Positions 51,686 to 61,242 of a stretch of 64,000 nucleotides of DNA are shown here, in pieces. Within the stretch, counting starts at the first letter, position 1. Every line of letters begins with the position of its first letter. Under the pieces are notes generated by a model, which saw nothing but the letters and a program-made list of their open reading frames with translations, was not told where the DNA came from and did no database searches. Source of the DNA: Leifsonia tongyongensis (GTDB lineage Bacteria; Actinomycetota; Actinomycetes; Actinomycetales; Microbacteriaceae); assembly GCF_010686705.1 (NCBI RefSeq), contig NZ_JAAGWY010000002.1, positions 582,001 through 646,000 of the forward strand, written 5' to 3'. A program made the position numbers and the translations under genes.

Positions 51686-52114
51686 CTAAAGGCGCAGCAG
51701 CACCGTCCCCGCGATCTTGTCGTGGAATCCGCGCTGGTCCGAATCCCAGATCAGCGCGGGCACGACGATCGCGAGGAGAAGCGTCCGGACGATCGGGCGC
51801 CACAGCCCGATCCATCCTCCGCTCAGAGCGACGAGGCGCAGCCCGAGCAGCCGGTGCCCGATGCTGCCGCCGATCGTCGGAATGAACACGATCTGCATCA
51901 GCACGAAGATGCCGAGGTTCGCCCACGCGTCGTTGTGGAAGAACGGGTAGCCGATGAGGATGGCGAGCCCCCAGTCGATCAGGAGGGCGATGATGCGCCG
52001 GCCCGGGCGCGCAATCGAACCGCGCCCCTCCTCCGGAAAGCCGAGCCGCTCCCCCGGGTAACGGCTCGGAGCCATGTCTCCGAAACGGGCGGGCTGGGCA
52101 TTCTGGCTGGGCAC
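51686..52114 (-). CDS. RDD family membrane protein
   Basis: RDD-domain protein, 142 aa, with two to three membrane segments. Seen: RPGRRIIALLIDWGLAILIGYPFF with the RDD-type Arg-Asp, PTIGGSIGHRLLGLRLV and GWIGLWRPIVRTLLLAIVVPAL. Family members are proposed Na+/H+ antiporters or membrane chaperones; unknown here. GTG start at 52114 with TAAACT 6 nt upstream, divergent from glnA across its GlnR operator. Confidence 0.86.
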   Translation of the reverse strand: MPSQNAQPARFGDMAPSRYPGERLGFPEEGRGSIARPGRRIIALLIDWGLAILIGYPFFHNDAWANLGIFVLMQIVFIPTIGGSIGHRLLGLRLVALSGGWIGLWRPIVRTLLLAIVVPALIWDSDQRGFHDKIAGTVLLRL

Positions 52115-52120
52115 CCCCTG

Positions 52121-52126
52121 AGTTTA
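52121..52126 (-). promoter_or_regulatory. -10-like hexamer of the RDD gene
   Basis: TAAACT (minus strand) 6 nt before the GTG start. Confidence 0.5.
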
Positions 52127-52142
52127 CCGGCCCGGGGTACGC

Positions 52143-52180
52143 GTAACATGTTGGAAACATTAGCGACACCGCAGGGAAAC
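52143..52180 (+). promoter_or_regulatory. GlnR operator upstream of glnA
   Basis: GTAAC-n6-GAAAC-n6-GACAC-n6-GAAAC, an exact fit to the actinobacterial GlnR consensus in all four half-sites and spacings, 73 bases before the glnA ATG. Confidence 0.9.
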
Positions 52181-52253
52181 CCCCTCCCCATACCCTCAGA
52201 GGGCGGGCCGCAGGTGCGGTCCGTCCCGTTCCAAGCCATTGGGAGTCCTCCGC

Positions 52254-53678
52254 ATGTTCCGTGATTCTTCCGAGGTGCTCAAGTTCATCAAGGACACCGA
52301 CGTCAAGTTCCTTGATATCCGCTTCACCGATCTTCCCGGTGTCCAGCAGCACTTCAACATCCCCGCATCGACCGTGGATGAAGAGTTCTTCTCTGTCGGC
52401 CAGCTGTTCGACGGCTCGTCCATCCGCGGCTTCGCGTCGATCCACGAGTCCGACATGCAGCTCATCCCCGATGTCTCGACCGCTTACATCGATCCCTTCC
52501 GCGTCGAGCGCACCCTGATCATGGTGTTCGACATCTACAACCCCCGCAACGGTGAGATCTACGCGAAGGACCCGCGCCAGGTCGCCAAGAAGGCCGAGAA
52601 GTACCTGGCTTCGACCGGGATCGCGGACACCGCATACTTCGCACCCGAGGCGGAGTTCTACATCTTCGACGACGTGCGCTACGAAGTGAAGCAGAACTCG
52701 AGCTTCTACTCGGTGGACTCCGAAGAGGGCGCCTGGAACTCGGGCCGCGACGAAGAGGGCGGCAACCTCGGCAACAAGACCCCGTACAAGGGCGGATACT
52801 TCCCCGTCAGCCCCGTGGACAAGCAGGCCGACCTCCGCGACGACATCTCGCTCAAGCTGATCGACGCCGGGCTCATCCTCGAGCGCGCGCACCACGAGGT
52901 CGGCACCGGCGGACAGGCGGAGATCAACTACCGCTTCGACACGATGGTGCACGCGGCCGACGACATCCTGAAGTTCAAGTACATCGTCAAGAACACGGCG
53001 AACCAGTGGGGCAAGACGGCGACCTTCATGCCGAAGCCGCTGTTCGGCGACAACGGTTCGGGGATGCACACCCACCAGTCGCTCTGGAACGACGGCAAGC
53101 CGCTGTTCTACGACGAGGCCGGCTACGGCGGGCTCTCCGACATCGCACGCTGGTACATCGGCGGCCTGCTCGCGCACGCCCCCGCGGTGCTGGCCTTTAC
53201 GAACCCGACGGTGAACTCCTACCACCGCCTGGTTCCGGGCTTCGAGGCGCCGGTCAACCTGGTGTACTCGGCCGGTAACCGTTCGGCGTCCATCCGCATC
53301 CCGATCACGGGCACCAACCCGAAGGCGAAGCGCATCGAGTTCCGTGCGCCGGACGCTTCGGGCAACCCCTACCTCGCCTTCGCGGCACAGCTCATGGCGG
53401 GCCTCGACGGCATCAAGAACCGCATCGAACCGCACGAGCCCGTCGACAAGGACCTCTACGAACTCCCGCCCGAGGAGGCGAAGAGCATCCCGCAGGTGCC
53501 CGGCACCCTCTCCGAGGTGCTCGACGCTCTCGAGGCCGACCACGACTTCCTGCTCGCGGGCAACGTGTTCACCCCGGAGCTCATCGAGACGTGGATCGAC
53601 TACAAGCGCGAGAAGGAGATCAAGCCCCTCGCGCAGCGTCCGCACCCGTTCGAGTACGAGCTCTACTACGGCGTGTAG
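52254..53678 (+). CDS. glnA: Type I glutamine synthetase
   Basis: Main ammonia-assimilating enzyme, 474 aa, glutamate + NH3 + ATP to glutamine. Seen: N-terminal [16 protein letters not shown], active-site PEAEFYIF and [21 protein letters not shown], and the adenylylation tyrosine Y402 in [11 protein letters not shown], target of GlnE encoded nearby. ATG at 52254 with GGGAG. GlnR operator upstream, terminator downstream. Confidence 0.98.
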   Translation: MFRDSSEVLKFIKDTDVKFLDIRFTDLPGVQQHFNIPASTVDEEFFSVGQLFDGSSIRGFASIHESDMQLIPDVSTAYIDPFRVERTLIMVFDIYNPRNGEIYAKDPRQVAKKAEKYLASTGIADTAYFAPEAEFYIFDDVRYEVKQNSSFYSVDSEEGAWNSGRDEEGGNLGNKTPYKGGYFPVSPVDKQADLRDDISLKLIDAGLILERAHHEVGTGGQAEINYRFDTMVHAADDILKFKYIVKNTANQWGKTATFMPKPLFGDNGSGMHTHQSLWNDGKPLFYDEAGYGGLSDIARWYIGGLLAHAPAVLAFTNPTVNSYHRLVPGFEAPVNLVYSAGNRSASIRIPITGTNPKAKRIEFRAPDASGNPYLAFAAQLMAGLDGIKNRIEPHEPVDKDLYELPPEEAKSIPQVPGTLSEVLDALEADHDFLLAGNVFTPELIETWIDYKREKEIKPLAQRPHPFEYELYYGV

Positions 53679-53693
53679 TCACACACAGCGCAC

Positions 53694-53730
53694 AGAGGCC
53701 CGGTCAGGAGTTATTCCTGACCGGGCCTCT
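53694..53730. terminator. Bidirectional terminator after glnA
   Basis: Perfect 15-bp stem (53694-53708 and 53716-53730, arms AGAGGCCCGGTCAGG) with a 7-nt loop, lying between the convergent glnA and hypothetical genes. Confidence 0.9.
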
Positions 53731-53736
53731 TGCTGT

Positions 53737-54018
53737 TCAGCTCGCGTCCGCCCGGCCGAGGAAGGTTGCGAGGATCTCGTCCCAGGTCTCCGCAGTGCCA
53801 GTGAAGTTGCCGGTCTCGGAGTTCGACGTGATGTCGTAGAACTCGTCGGTGCGCGTGATCAGCGCCTCGTAGGACGGGTCGCCGGCGACCGTCACGGACA
53901 TCGTGTCGGCGTCGACCTGCGTGAGCTGGTAGGTGCCGGCAGGCGATCTCCACTCGGCGGTGGCACCGATCTCGAGTGGCAGCGCTGGGTTGACGAATGG
54001 GGCAGGCTCAGTTGTCAT
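53737..54018 (-). CDS. Small unknown protein
   Basis: Unrecognised 93-aa protein (MTTEPAPFVNPALPLEIGATAEW) with beta-rich character and no membrane span. TAGAGT 6 nt before the ATG supports expression, and codon use resembles neighbours. It sits between glnA and glnE, transcribed toward the shared terminator. No function proposed. Confidence 0.65.
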   Translation of the reverse strand: MTTEPAPFVNPALPLEIGATAEWRSPAGTYQLTQVDADTMSVTVAGDPSYEALITRTDEFYDITSNSETGNFTGTAETWDEILATFLGRADAS

Positions 54019-54024
54019 GCCCGC

Positions 54025-54030
54025 ACTCTA
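54025..54030 (-). promoter_or_regulatory. -10-like hexamer of the small unknown gene
   Basis: TAGAGT on the minus strand, 6 nt before the ATG at 54018; it lies 19 bases outside the glnE stop. Confidence 0.5.
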
Positions 54031-54049
54031 GCGGGGGCGCACCGCGACG

Positions 54050-57000
54050 TCACGCCGTCGAGGGTGCCGGACGCTCCACACGACCGTAGAAGGAGCGCTC
54101 GAAGACTGCCCTGGCGCGTCGCGTCACGGCGAGATAGTCCTGCTCGAGTGCGCTCGCCGAGCCCGGCGGATACTCGAGGAGGCGCGCGACGCCCTCGAGC
54201 TGAACGCGGTCGACAGGGAGCACATCCGCCGTCTTGTTCGACCACAACGTCATGGCCGAGCGCGCCCGGGATGCCAGGATCCACGCATCCCGCAGGCGCT
54301 CGGCATCCGGTTCGGCTACCAGCCCGGCCTCGGCTGCGACGGCGAGGGCCTCGAGCGTGGAGGTCGTCCGGAGCGCAGGGAACTCAGCGGCGTGCTCGAG
54401 CTGGATGAGCTGTACGAACCATTCCACGTCGCTGAGAGAGCCACGCCCCAGCTTGAGGTGCCGGTTGGGGTCGGCGCCCTGGGGCAGCCGCTCGTTCTCG
54501 ACGCGCGCCTTGATACGGCGGACTTCGCGCACGGCCTGCTCGCTGATCGCGGTGGGATAGCGCACCTCGTCGGCCAGCGCTGTGAAATCGGCGAGCAGCG
54601 GCGCGTCGCCGGCGACGCCCCTCGCGCGCAGGAGGGCCTGCGCCTCCCAGGTGAGAGACCAGCGCTCGTAGTACGCGCGGTAGGAGTCCAGCGAGCGCAC
54701 CTGCGTCCCGTTCTTGCCTTCAGGGCGCAGACCGATGTCGAGGTCGAGCGGCAGACGGTTGTCCTCCGTGAGGCGGCCGAGTTCGGCGACGATCGCCTTC
54801 GCCGTGGAGTGCGCCGTGTCGGCGTCCGTCTGCCCGGCCCGGAAGACGTACATGATGTCGGCATCCGAGCCGAACCCGAGCTCGCGGCCACCGAAGCGGC
54901 CCATTCCGATGACCGCGAACTCGATGCTCCGGCCATCCGGACGTTCTTTGCGAATCGCCTCCAGCACTCCGGAGAGGATGTTCTCCGTCACATCGGTGAG
55001 TCCCTGCGCGAGTTCGTCGAGTGTGCAGAACCCGAGGATGGCAGAGAAAGCGAGCCGGAGGACCTCCCGCCTTCGTGCGGCCCGCAGCGCCGCGGCCGCG
55101 GCGTCCGCAGAGGTGTGGCGCGACAGGATCGCCCGCGTCTCCTCGTGAAGCAGCGGTGCCGTACGAGGACGAAGCTCTTCCTCCGACTCGAGCCACGCCA
55201 CCGACTCGGGAATGCCGCCCAGCAGCTCGCCGGCGAAGCGGGAGCCGGACAGCACGCGGGTCAGGCGCTCCGCGGCACCGGATGCGTCGCGCAGCATCCG
55301 CAGGAACCAGTGCGTGGAGCCCAGATCTTCGCTCAGCCGGCGGAAGGTGAGGAGCCCGTAGTCGGGGTCGGCGCCGTCGGCGAACCACTGCAGCAGCACC
55401 GGGATGAGCGTGCGCTGGATCGCGGCTCGCCGCGACACGCCACCGGTGAGGGCACCGATGTGCACCAGCGCGCCGCGCGGGTCGCGGAAACCGATCGCCG
55501 CGAGGCGGGCTTCGGCCTGCGCACTCGTCAGGTTCAGCTCTTCGTTGGGCAGGGCGGCGACGGCGCTCAGAAGGGGGCGATAGAACAGGCGCTCATGGAG
55601 TCCTCGCACCCGGTGCTTGATCGCACGCCAGCGCTCGTCAAGCTCGGCGGCGCCGGAGGCCAGACCCGTCGCACGCGCCAGCACGCGTACGTCCGCCTCG
55701 TCGCGTGGCATGAGATGTGTGCGCCTGAGGTGACGGAGTTGCAGCCTGTGCTCCATCAGACGCAGGGTGCGGTAGTCGCGTGAGAAGTCAGCGGACTCGG
55801 CCCGACCGATGTAGCCCTGTGCTGCCAGGGCGGCGAGTGCGGGGAGAGTCCCGGCCTGCCGTACGCGGTCATCGAGCTGGCCGTGCACGAGCTGGAGCAG
55901 CTGCACCGTGAACTCGATGTCGCGCAGGCCGCCCGGGCCGAGTTTGAGCTGGTAGTCCACCTCGTCGTCCGGAATGTTGTCGGTGACCCGTTCGCGCATC
56001 CGCTGCACGGATTCGACGAAGTTCTCACGGGATGCGCTCGCCCAGACCTTGGGCGCGAGGGCCTCGACGTAGCGGGCGCCGAGGACAGCATCGCCGGCGA
56101 GCGGGCGCGCCTTCAACAGCGCCTGGAACTCCCATCCCTTCGCCCAGCGATCGTAATACGCGAGGTGCGATTCCAGGGTGCGCACGAGCGCGCCGTCCTT
56201 GCCCTCCGGCCGAAGGTTGGGATCGACCTCCCAGAGACCGGGTTCCAGAGCGGGCGCATCGATCCCTCGCATGGTGAGGACCGCCAGCCTGGTCGCGATG
56301 TCGACGGCCCGTCCGGCTGACACACCGGCCTCCTCGTCGCCCTCGGCGACGAAGATCACATCCACGTCGCTCACGTAGTTCAGTTCGCGTGCGCCGGCCT
56401 TGCCCATGCCGATCACCGAGAACCGGGTCGCGCGCACCTCGGACTCCGGGAAACGGCCTGGGCCCGAACCGCTGGCCATGCGTCGGGCGATGGCCAGGGA
56501 GGCCTCAAGGGCGGCGGCTGCGAGGTCGGAGAGGGCGGCGGCGACTGCGTCGAGTCCGTCGACCGAATCGTCCTGTTGCAGGTCGAAGCTCGCGATCTGC
56601 GCAAGTCGCCGGCGATAGCGCACACGGAGCTGCGTCCAGGCCGCCTCGTCGACGACATCGGAGAAGCCGTCGACGGCACCGACGGAGGCGAGCAGGTCGG
56701 CCCGCAGCTCGTCCGGCGTCGGGAGTGACTCGACCGGACGCGCCAGCGAGGCCAGCTCGGAGGGCTGCCGGAGGAAGAATTCCGCAAGCCCCGCCGACGC
56801 TCCGACCACCCGGAGCAGGCGTTGCGCGGCGGACTGGTTCCGGAAGAAGGGACGTGCCTGGTCGGGCACCCGGCGCAGAAGCGTCAGCGCCTCCGTCAGT
56901 GCGGAGTCCGGCTCGGCAGACAGGGCGAAACTGGCCAAGGCCTCCGTTGCGGGAAGCCCTGAGAGCAGGGACAGCTCGTCAAGCCGCTCCCCCGCTTTGC

Positions 57001-57058
57001 CGAGGTCGGCGAACCCGGCTCGCGCCAGGGACGTCAGTGTGAGCTGTTCGCGCGTCAT
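54050..57058 (-). CDS. glnE: Glutamine synthetase adenylyltransferase/adenylyl-removing enzyme
   Basis: Bifunctional regulator of GlnA, 1002 aa, adenylating or deadenylating its tyrosine according to nitrogen status. Seen: two nucleotidyltransferase domains, the N-terminal with MGKAGARELNYVSDVDVIFV and the C-terminal with MGRFGGRELGFGSDADIMYVF, each followed by the LRPEGK(D/N)G loop and a helical domain. Complete length. Starts 27 bases after the glnA2 stop, so the pair is an operon. Its substrate GlnA is encoded about 370 bases away. Confidence 0.97.
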   Translation of the reverse strand: MTREQLTLTSLARAGFADLGKAGERLDELSLLSGLPATEALASFALSAEPDSALTEALTLLRRVPDQARPFFRNQSAAQRLLRVVGASAGLAEFFLRQPSELASLARPVESLPTPDELRADLLASVGAVDGFSDVVDEAAWTQLRVRYRRRLAQIASFDLQQDDSVDGLDAVAAALSDLAAAALEASLAIARRMASGSGPGRFPESEVRATRFSVIGMGKAGARELNYVSDVDVIFVAEGDEEAGVSAGRAVDIATRLAVLTMRGIDAPALEPGLWEVDPNLRPEGKDGALVRTLESHLAYYDRWAKGWEFQALLKARPLAGDAVLGARYVEALAPKVWASASRENFVESVQRMRERVTDNIPDDEVDYQLKLGPGGLRDIEFTVQLLQLVHGQLDDRVRQAGTLPALAALAAQGYIGRAESADFSRDYRTLRLMEHRLQLRHLRRTHLMPRDEADVRVLARATGLASGAAELDERWRAIKHRVRGLHERLFYRPLLSAVAALPNEELNLTSAQAEARLAAIGFRDPRGALVHIGALTGGVSRRAAIQRTLIPVLLQWFADGADPDYGLLTFRRLSEDLGSTHWFLRMLRDASGAAERLTRVLSGSRFAGELLGGIPESVAWLESEEELRPRTAPLLHEETRAILSRHTSADAAAAALRAARRREVLRLAFSAILGFCTLDELAQGLTDVTENILSGVLEAIRKERPDGRSIEFAVIGMGRFGGRELGFGSDADIMYVFRAGQTDADTAHSTAKAIVAELGRLTEDNRLPLDLDIGLRPEGKNGTQVRSLDSYRAYYERWSLTWEAQALLRARGVAGDAPLLADFTALADEVRYPTAISEQAVREVRRIKARVENERLPQGADPNRHLKLGRGSLSDVEWFVQLIQLEHAAEFPALRTTSTLEALAVAAEAGLVAEPDAERLRDAWILASRARSAMTLWSNKTADVLPVDRVQLEGVARLLEYPPGSASALEQDYLAVTRRARAVFERSFYGRVERPAPSTA

Positions 57059-57085
57059 CGAACGGACTGCCGTGGCGTCGTGCGC

Positions 57086-58423
57086 CTAGAGGATCTCGAG
57101 GTTGGTCCGAAGCTCGTACGGCGTGACCTGCGCTCGGTAGGCATGCCACTCCTGGCGCTTGTTGAGCAGGACATAGTTGAAGACCTGCTCCCCCAGCGTC
57201 TCGGCGACGAGTTCGGAGTCCTCCATCAGCGAGATGGCGTGGTCGAGACTCGCCGGCAGCTGGTTGTAGCCCAGTGCCCGACGTTCCGCGTCGCTCAGCG
57301 CCCAGACGTTGTTCTCTGCCTCGGGCGGGAGCTCATATCCCTCTTCGATGCCCTTGAGACCCGCGGCGAGCATGAGCGAGAACGACAGGTAGGGGTTCGC
57401 CGCAGAGTCGATCGCGCGGTACTCGACGCGCGAGCTCTGGCCCTTGTTCGGCTTGTACAGCGGAACCCGGACGAGTGCGGACCTGTTGTTGTGGCCCCAG
57501 CACACGAAGCTGGGCGCTTCGTCGCCGCCCCACAGGCGCTTGTAGGAGTTGACGAACTGGTTGGTCACGGCGGTGATCTCGGGAGCGTGCCGCAGGAGTC
57601 CGGCGATGAACTGCCGCCCGATCTTGGACAGCTGGTACTGGGCGCCGGCCTCGAAGAACGCGTTGGTGTCGCCCTCGAAGAGCGACATGTGGGTGTGCAT
57701 ACCCGACCCCGGGTAGCCGGACAGGGGCTTCGGCATGAACGTGGCGTAGACGCCCTGCTCGATGGCGACCTCTTTGATGACCGTGCGGAACGTCATGATG
57801 TTGTCGGCCGTGGTCAGCGCATCCGCGTAACGGAGGTCGATCTCGTTCTGCCCCGGACCCGCCTCGTGATGGCTGAACTCGACGGAGATGCCCAGGTCTT
57901 CGAGCATCCGCACCGAGCGTCGCCGGAAGTCGTGAGCCGTGCCACCCGGCACGTTGTCGAAGTAGCCGGCGGAGTCCACCGGCTCGGGCCCTTCAGGACC
58001 GAACTGCGACGACTTCAGGAGGTAGAACTCGATCTCGGGATGCGTGTAGAAGGTGAACCCGCGGTCGGCGGCCTTCTCGAGCGTGCGTTTGAGCACGTTC
58101 CGCGGGTCGGACACGGACGGCTGGCCATCCGGTGTCGTGATGTCGCAGAACATGCGCGCGGTCGGGTCGACCTCGCCGCGCCACGGAAGGATCTGGAAGG
58201 TCGTGGGATCCGGATGCGCGAGCAGGTCGGACTCGAAGGCGCGAGTGAGCCCCTCGATCGCGGAGCCGTCGAACCCGAGGCCCTCGGCGAACGCCCCCTC
58301 GACCTCGGCAGGGGCGATGGCCACGGACTTCAGCGTTCCGACGACATCGGTGAACCACAGCCGCACGAACTTGATGCCACGTTCCTCGATCGTGCGAAGA
58401 ACGAAGTCGCGCTGCTTGTCCAT
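57086..58423 (-). CDS. glnA2: Second glutamine synthetase, GlnA2-like
   Basis: Glutamine synthetase type I, 445 aa. Seen: MYIG-type N-terminus replaced by MDKQRDFVLRTIEERGIKFVRLWFTDVVG, active-site HPEIEFYLL and GSGMHTHMSLFEG, GNNRSALVRVP. No adenylylation tyrosine: the region reads EEGYELPPEAENNVWALSDAER. This matches actinobacterial GlnA2, which escapes GlnE control. ATG at 58423 with AAAGGGG. First gene of the glnA2-glnE pair. Confidence 0.95.
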   Translation of the reverse strand: MDKQRDFVLRTIEERGIKFVRLWFTDVVGTLKSVAIAPAEVEGAFAEGLGFDGSAIEGLTRAFESDLLAHPDPTTFQILPWRGEVDPTARMFCDITTPDGQPSVSDPRNVLKRTLEKAADRGFTFYTHPEIEFYLLKSSQFGPEGPEPVDSAGYFDNVPGGTAHDFRRRSVRMLEDLGISVEFSHHEAGPGQNEIDLRYADALTTADNIMTFRTVIKEVAIEQGVYATFMPKPLSGYPGSGMHTHMSLFEGDTNAFFEAGAQYQLSKIGRQFIAGLLRHAPEITAVTNQFVNSYKRLWGGDEAPSFVCWGHNNRSALVRVPLYKPNKGQSSRVEYRAIDSAANPYLSFSLMLAAGLKGIEEGYELPPEAENNVWALSDAERRALGYNQLPASLDHAISLMEDSELVAETLGEQVFNYVLLNKRQEWHAYRAQVTPYELRTNLEIL

Positions 58424-58501
58424 CCTGCCCCTTTCGTCAGCCCTCCTAGGTTACTGGTTGAAGGCCCCGAAACGCGCCGAACCGCGCCACCGGTGGATCG
58501 T

Positions 58502-58507
58502 TAGACT
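58502..58507 (+). promoter_or_regulatory. -10-like hexamer of panB
   Basis: TAGACT, 6 nt before the panB ATG at 58514. Confidence 0.55.
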
Positions 58508-58513
58508 GAGCGC

Positions 58514-59347
58514 ATGTCAGACCTCTCAGCCGGACCATCGTTTCCCGACCTGAAACGAGTTCGCACCAGGCACTTCCAGGCAGCCAAGGAGCAGGGGATC
58601 AAGATCACCGGCCTGACGAGCTACGACCAGCTCACGGCCCAGATCTTCGATGCGGCCGGCATCGACTTCCTCCTCGTCGGCGACTCCGCCGGCAACAACG
58701 TCCTCGGCTACGACACCACGCTTCCCGTCACCGTCGACGACCTCATCCCCCTGACGCGCGCCGTCGCCGGGGCCGTCAAACGTGCCTTCGTCATCGCCGA
58801 TATGCCGTTCGGATCGTACGAGACCGGCTCGCTCGAAGCGCTGCACACAGCCATCCGCTTCATGAAGGAGACCGGAGCCCACGCCGTGAAACTCGAAGGC
58901 GGAGTCCGCAGCGCCGACCAGATCGGCCGCATCGTCGACGCGGGCATCCCCGTGATGGCTCACATCGGCTTCACGCCGCAGAGCGAGCACGGGTTGGGTG
59001 GCCACATCATCCAGGGACGCGGCGAGGGGGCAGAGCAACTGCTCGCGGATGCCCACGCCGTGGAAGACGCCGGGGCATTCGCGGTCGTCATGGAGATGGT
59101 CCCTGCCGCATCGGCTGCGCGCGTGACGGAAGAGCTGCGCATCCCGACGATCGGGGTCGGTGCCGGTCCTCACGTCGACGGCCAGCTGCTCGTCTGGACG
59201 GACTGGGCCGGATTCACCACCGGACGGATCCCCAAATTCGTCAAGCAGTACGCCGACCTCAAAGGCGTGCTGGCCGGTGCGGCTGCGGCCTTCAAGGCCG
59301 ATGTCGGCGGCGGCGTCTACCCGGGGCCCGAGCACTCCTACGAGTGA
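58514..59347 (+). CDS. panB: 3-methyl-2-oxobutanoate hydroxymethyltransferase
   Basis: First step of pantothenate synthesis, 277 aa, adding a hydroxymethyl group to ketoisovalerate. Seen: KITGLTSYDQLTAQIFDAAGIDFLLVGDSAGNNVLGYDTTLPVT, VKLEGG metal/substrate region, MAHIGFTPQ, and GAGPHVDGQLLVW. Leaderless-type start. panC/panD are not in the window. Confidence 0.97.
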   Translation: MSDLSAGPSFPDLKRVRTRHFQAAKEQGIKITGLTSYDQLTAQIFDAAGIDFLLVGDSAGNNVLGYDTTLPVTVDDLIPLTRAVAGAVKRAFVIADMPFGSYETGSLEALHTAIRFMKETGAHAVKLEGGVRSADQIGRIVDAGIPVMAHIGFTPQSEHGLGGHIIQGRGEGAEQLLADAHAVEDAGAFAVVMEMVPAASAARVTEELRIPTIGVGAGPHVDGQLLVWTDWAGFTTGRIPKFVKQYADLKGVLAGAAAAFKADVGGGVYPGPEHSYE

Positions 59348-59362
59348 CGCGGGCCGGGCCGG

Positions 59363-59572
59363 CTACTCGTCGCGGGCGTCCTCCTCAGCCCACTTCGCGC
59401 TGTTCTCGCGGAGCTTCTCCAACGCGTGCTCGGCTTCCTCGCGCGTCTCGAACGGACCGACCCGGTCGGGCGCCGGTGAGATGAATCCCTGCTCGACCGC
59501 TCCGGTCTTCATGTTGTACCAGTAGCGATGTTCGGCATCCTGGGCGATGCCGTGCCTGTTCTCGGCGGTCAT
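59363..59572 (-). CDS. Small SPOR-like protein
   Basis: 69-aa protein ([29 protein letters not shown]) with the single-repeat pattern [14 protein letters not shown]...[15 protein letters not shown] of small actinobacterial SPOR-domain-like proteins found beside map. No membrane span. Role unknown. ATG at 59572 is only 12 bases from the divergent map ATG; TAGGAT 7 nt upstream overlaps the map start codon. Confidence 0.8.
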   Translation of the reverse strand: MTAENRHGIAQDAEHRYWYNMKTGAVEQGFISPAPDRVGPFETREEAEHALEKLRENSAKWAEEDARDE

Positions 59573-59585
59573 AAGCTTGATCCTA
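59572..59585. promoter_or_regulatory. Overlapping divergent promoters of the SPOR-like gene and map
   Basis: TAGGAT on the minus strand (59585-59580) sits 7 nt before the SPOR-like ATG and overlaps the map ATG. TAAGCT on the plus strand (59572-59577) sits 7 nt before the map ATG and overlaps the other start. A minus-strand -35-like ATGACC (59608-59603) is 17 bp upstream of TAGGAT. The map -35 is weak. Confidence 0.5.
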
Positions 59586-60451
59586 TGCCCAAGGATTCCG
59601 CCGGTCATCTGGTACCCGGGCGCATCTCCCCGATGCGGCCCGTCCCATCGAGCATTCCGCGACCGGAATACGTCGGGCGGCCGGGTCCGACGCCCTCGAC
59701 GCGCGGTGACGTCTACAGACCGGACGAGATCGAGCTCATCCGCGAGTCGGGGCGCATCGCGGCCGCGGCGATCGAGCTGGTCGGGGCTGCGGTGCGGCCG
59801 GGTGTGACGACGGACGAACTGGATGCGATCGGCCACGAGTTCCTCATTTCCCACGGCGCCTACCCGTCCACGCTGGGCTACCGGGGCTACCCCAAGTCGA
59901 TCTGCACCTCGGTGAACGAAGTCATCTGCCACGGCATCCCCGACGACACGGTGCTGGACGACGGAGACATCGTCAACATCGACATCACCGCGTTCAGGAA
60001 CGGGTTCCACGGCGACAGCAACCGGACGTTCATCGCCGGTAGCGCATCCGACGCCGTCAGCGAGCTCGTCGAGCGCACCAGGGAGGCCCTGAACCGGGGC
60101 ATCAAGGCCGTGGCGCCGGGGCGCCAGGTCAACGTCATCGGTCGGGCGATCGAATCCTACGCCCGACGGTTCGGCTACGGCGTCGTCCGGGACTTCACCG
60201 GCCACGGGGTGGGTGCGACGTTCCACTCCGGCCTGATCATCCCCCACTACGACTCGGCTCCTCTCTACGACACCGAAATGCAGGTCGGGATGGTGTTCAC
60301 CATCGAACCGATGCTCACCCTCGGCACCCACGAATGGGACCTCTGGGCAGACGACTGGACGGTCACCACACGAGACAAGAGCATCACGGCGCAATTCGAG
60401 CACACCCTCGTCGTCACCGAGCGGGGCGCCGAAGTGCTCACCGTGGCCTAG
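59585..60451 (+). CDS. map: Methionine aminopeptidase
   Basis: Type I methionine aminopeptidase, 288 aa, removing N-terminal Met. Seen: N-terminal extension with [14 protein letters not shown], metal ligands in [19 protein letters not shown] in [13 protein letters not shown] in [10 protein letters not shown] and E in [13 protein letters not shown]. The extension is typical of actinobacterial MapB with an SH3-binding-like PxP segment. ATG at 59585 set by the upstream -10 and the divergent gene. Confidence 0.96.
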   Translation: MPKDSAGHLVPGRISPMRPVPSSIPRPEYVGRPGPTPSTRGDVYRPDEIELIRESGRIAAAAIELVGAAVRPGVTTDELDAIGHEFLISHGAYPSTLGYRGYPKSICTSVNEVICHGIPDDTVLDDGDIVNIDITAFRNGFHGDSNRTFIAGSASDAVSELVERTREALNRGIKAVAPGRQVNVIGRAIESYARRFGYGVVRDFTGHGVGATFHSGLIIPHYDSAPLYDTEMQVGMVFTIEPMLTLGTHEWDLWADDWTVTTRDKSITAQFEHTLVVTERGAEVLTVA

Positions 60452-60455
60452 AGAG

Positions 60456-60461
60456 TAGATT
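60456..60461 (+). promoter_or_regulatory. -10-like hexamer of ppgK
   Basis: TAGATT, 6 nt before the ppgK ATG at 60468. Confidence 0.5.
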
Positions 60462-60467
60462 TCCCGT

Positions 60468-61229
60468 ATGACCTCTCTGACGACCGCAATCGGAATCGAC
60501 ATCGGCGGTACGGGAATCAAAGGAGGCCTCGTCGACCTGTCGACCGGTGCGCTCATCAGCGACCGGGTGAAGCTGCCCACGCCCTCCGGCGGCAAACCGA
60601 ACGACATCGTCGAGACGACGAAGACGATCGTCGCACAGCTCGCGGCAGAAGACCCGAGCGCACCGGTCGGCGTCTGCTTTCCGGCGATCGTCAAGCGCGG
60701 CATCACGATGTCGGCCGCGAACGTGTCCAAGAAGTGGATCGGGCTCCACGCCGAAGAACTCTTCGAGACCGGCCTCGGCCGGGACATCCACTTCGTCAAC
60801 GACGCGGATGCGGCCGGCTACGCGGAATCGCAGTTCGGCGCTGCGAAGGACAAGGACGGCCTGATCATCCTCACGACCTTGGGTACCGGAATCGGGTCGG
60901 CCCTCATCTACGACGGTGTGCTCATCCCGAACGCCGAACTCGGACACCTCGAGATCGATGGGGCGGATGCGGAATCGCGCGCCTCCTACGCCGCCAAAGA
61001 ACGCGAAGACCTGAGCTGGGAACAGTGGGCGAAGCGCCTGCAGCGCTACTACGAGACCGTCGAGTTCCTGTTCTCGCCCGACCTCTTCATCATCGGAGGG
61101 GGTGTCTCGAAGAACTACGAGGAGTTCATGCCGCTCCTCAAGCTGAGGACCCCCATGGTTCCCGCGGTCTATCGCAACAATGCGGGCATCCTCGGGGCGG
61201 CAGCGTTGGCGCGCCCCGGCGCCGCGTAG
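60468..61229 (+). CDS. ppgK: Polyphosphate glucokinase
   Basis: ROK-family kinase, 253 aa, phosphorylating glucose with polyphosphate or ATP. Seen: phosphate motif GIDIGGTGIKGGLVDLS, substrate-site FVNDADAAGYAE, LTTLGTGIGSALIYDG, and C-terminal LFIIGGGVSK. Length and motifs match actinobacterial PpgK. kdpD follows after 13 bases. Confidence 0.95.
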   Translation: MTSLTTAIGIDIGGTGIKGGLVDLSTGALISDRVKLPTPSGGKPNDIVETTKTIVAQLAAEDPSAPVGVCFPAIVKRGITMSAANVSKKWIGLHAEELFETGLGRDIHFVNDADAAGYAESQFGAAKDKDGLIILTTLGTGIGSALIYDGVLIPNAELGHLEIDGADAESRASYAAKEREDLSWEQWAKRLQRYYETVEFLFSPDLFIIGGGVSKNYEEFMPLLKLRTPMVPAVYRNNAGILGAAALARPGAA

Positions 61230-61242
61230 TGCGAGAGGGAGC

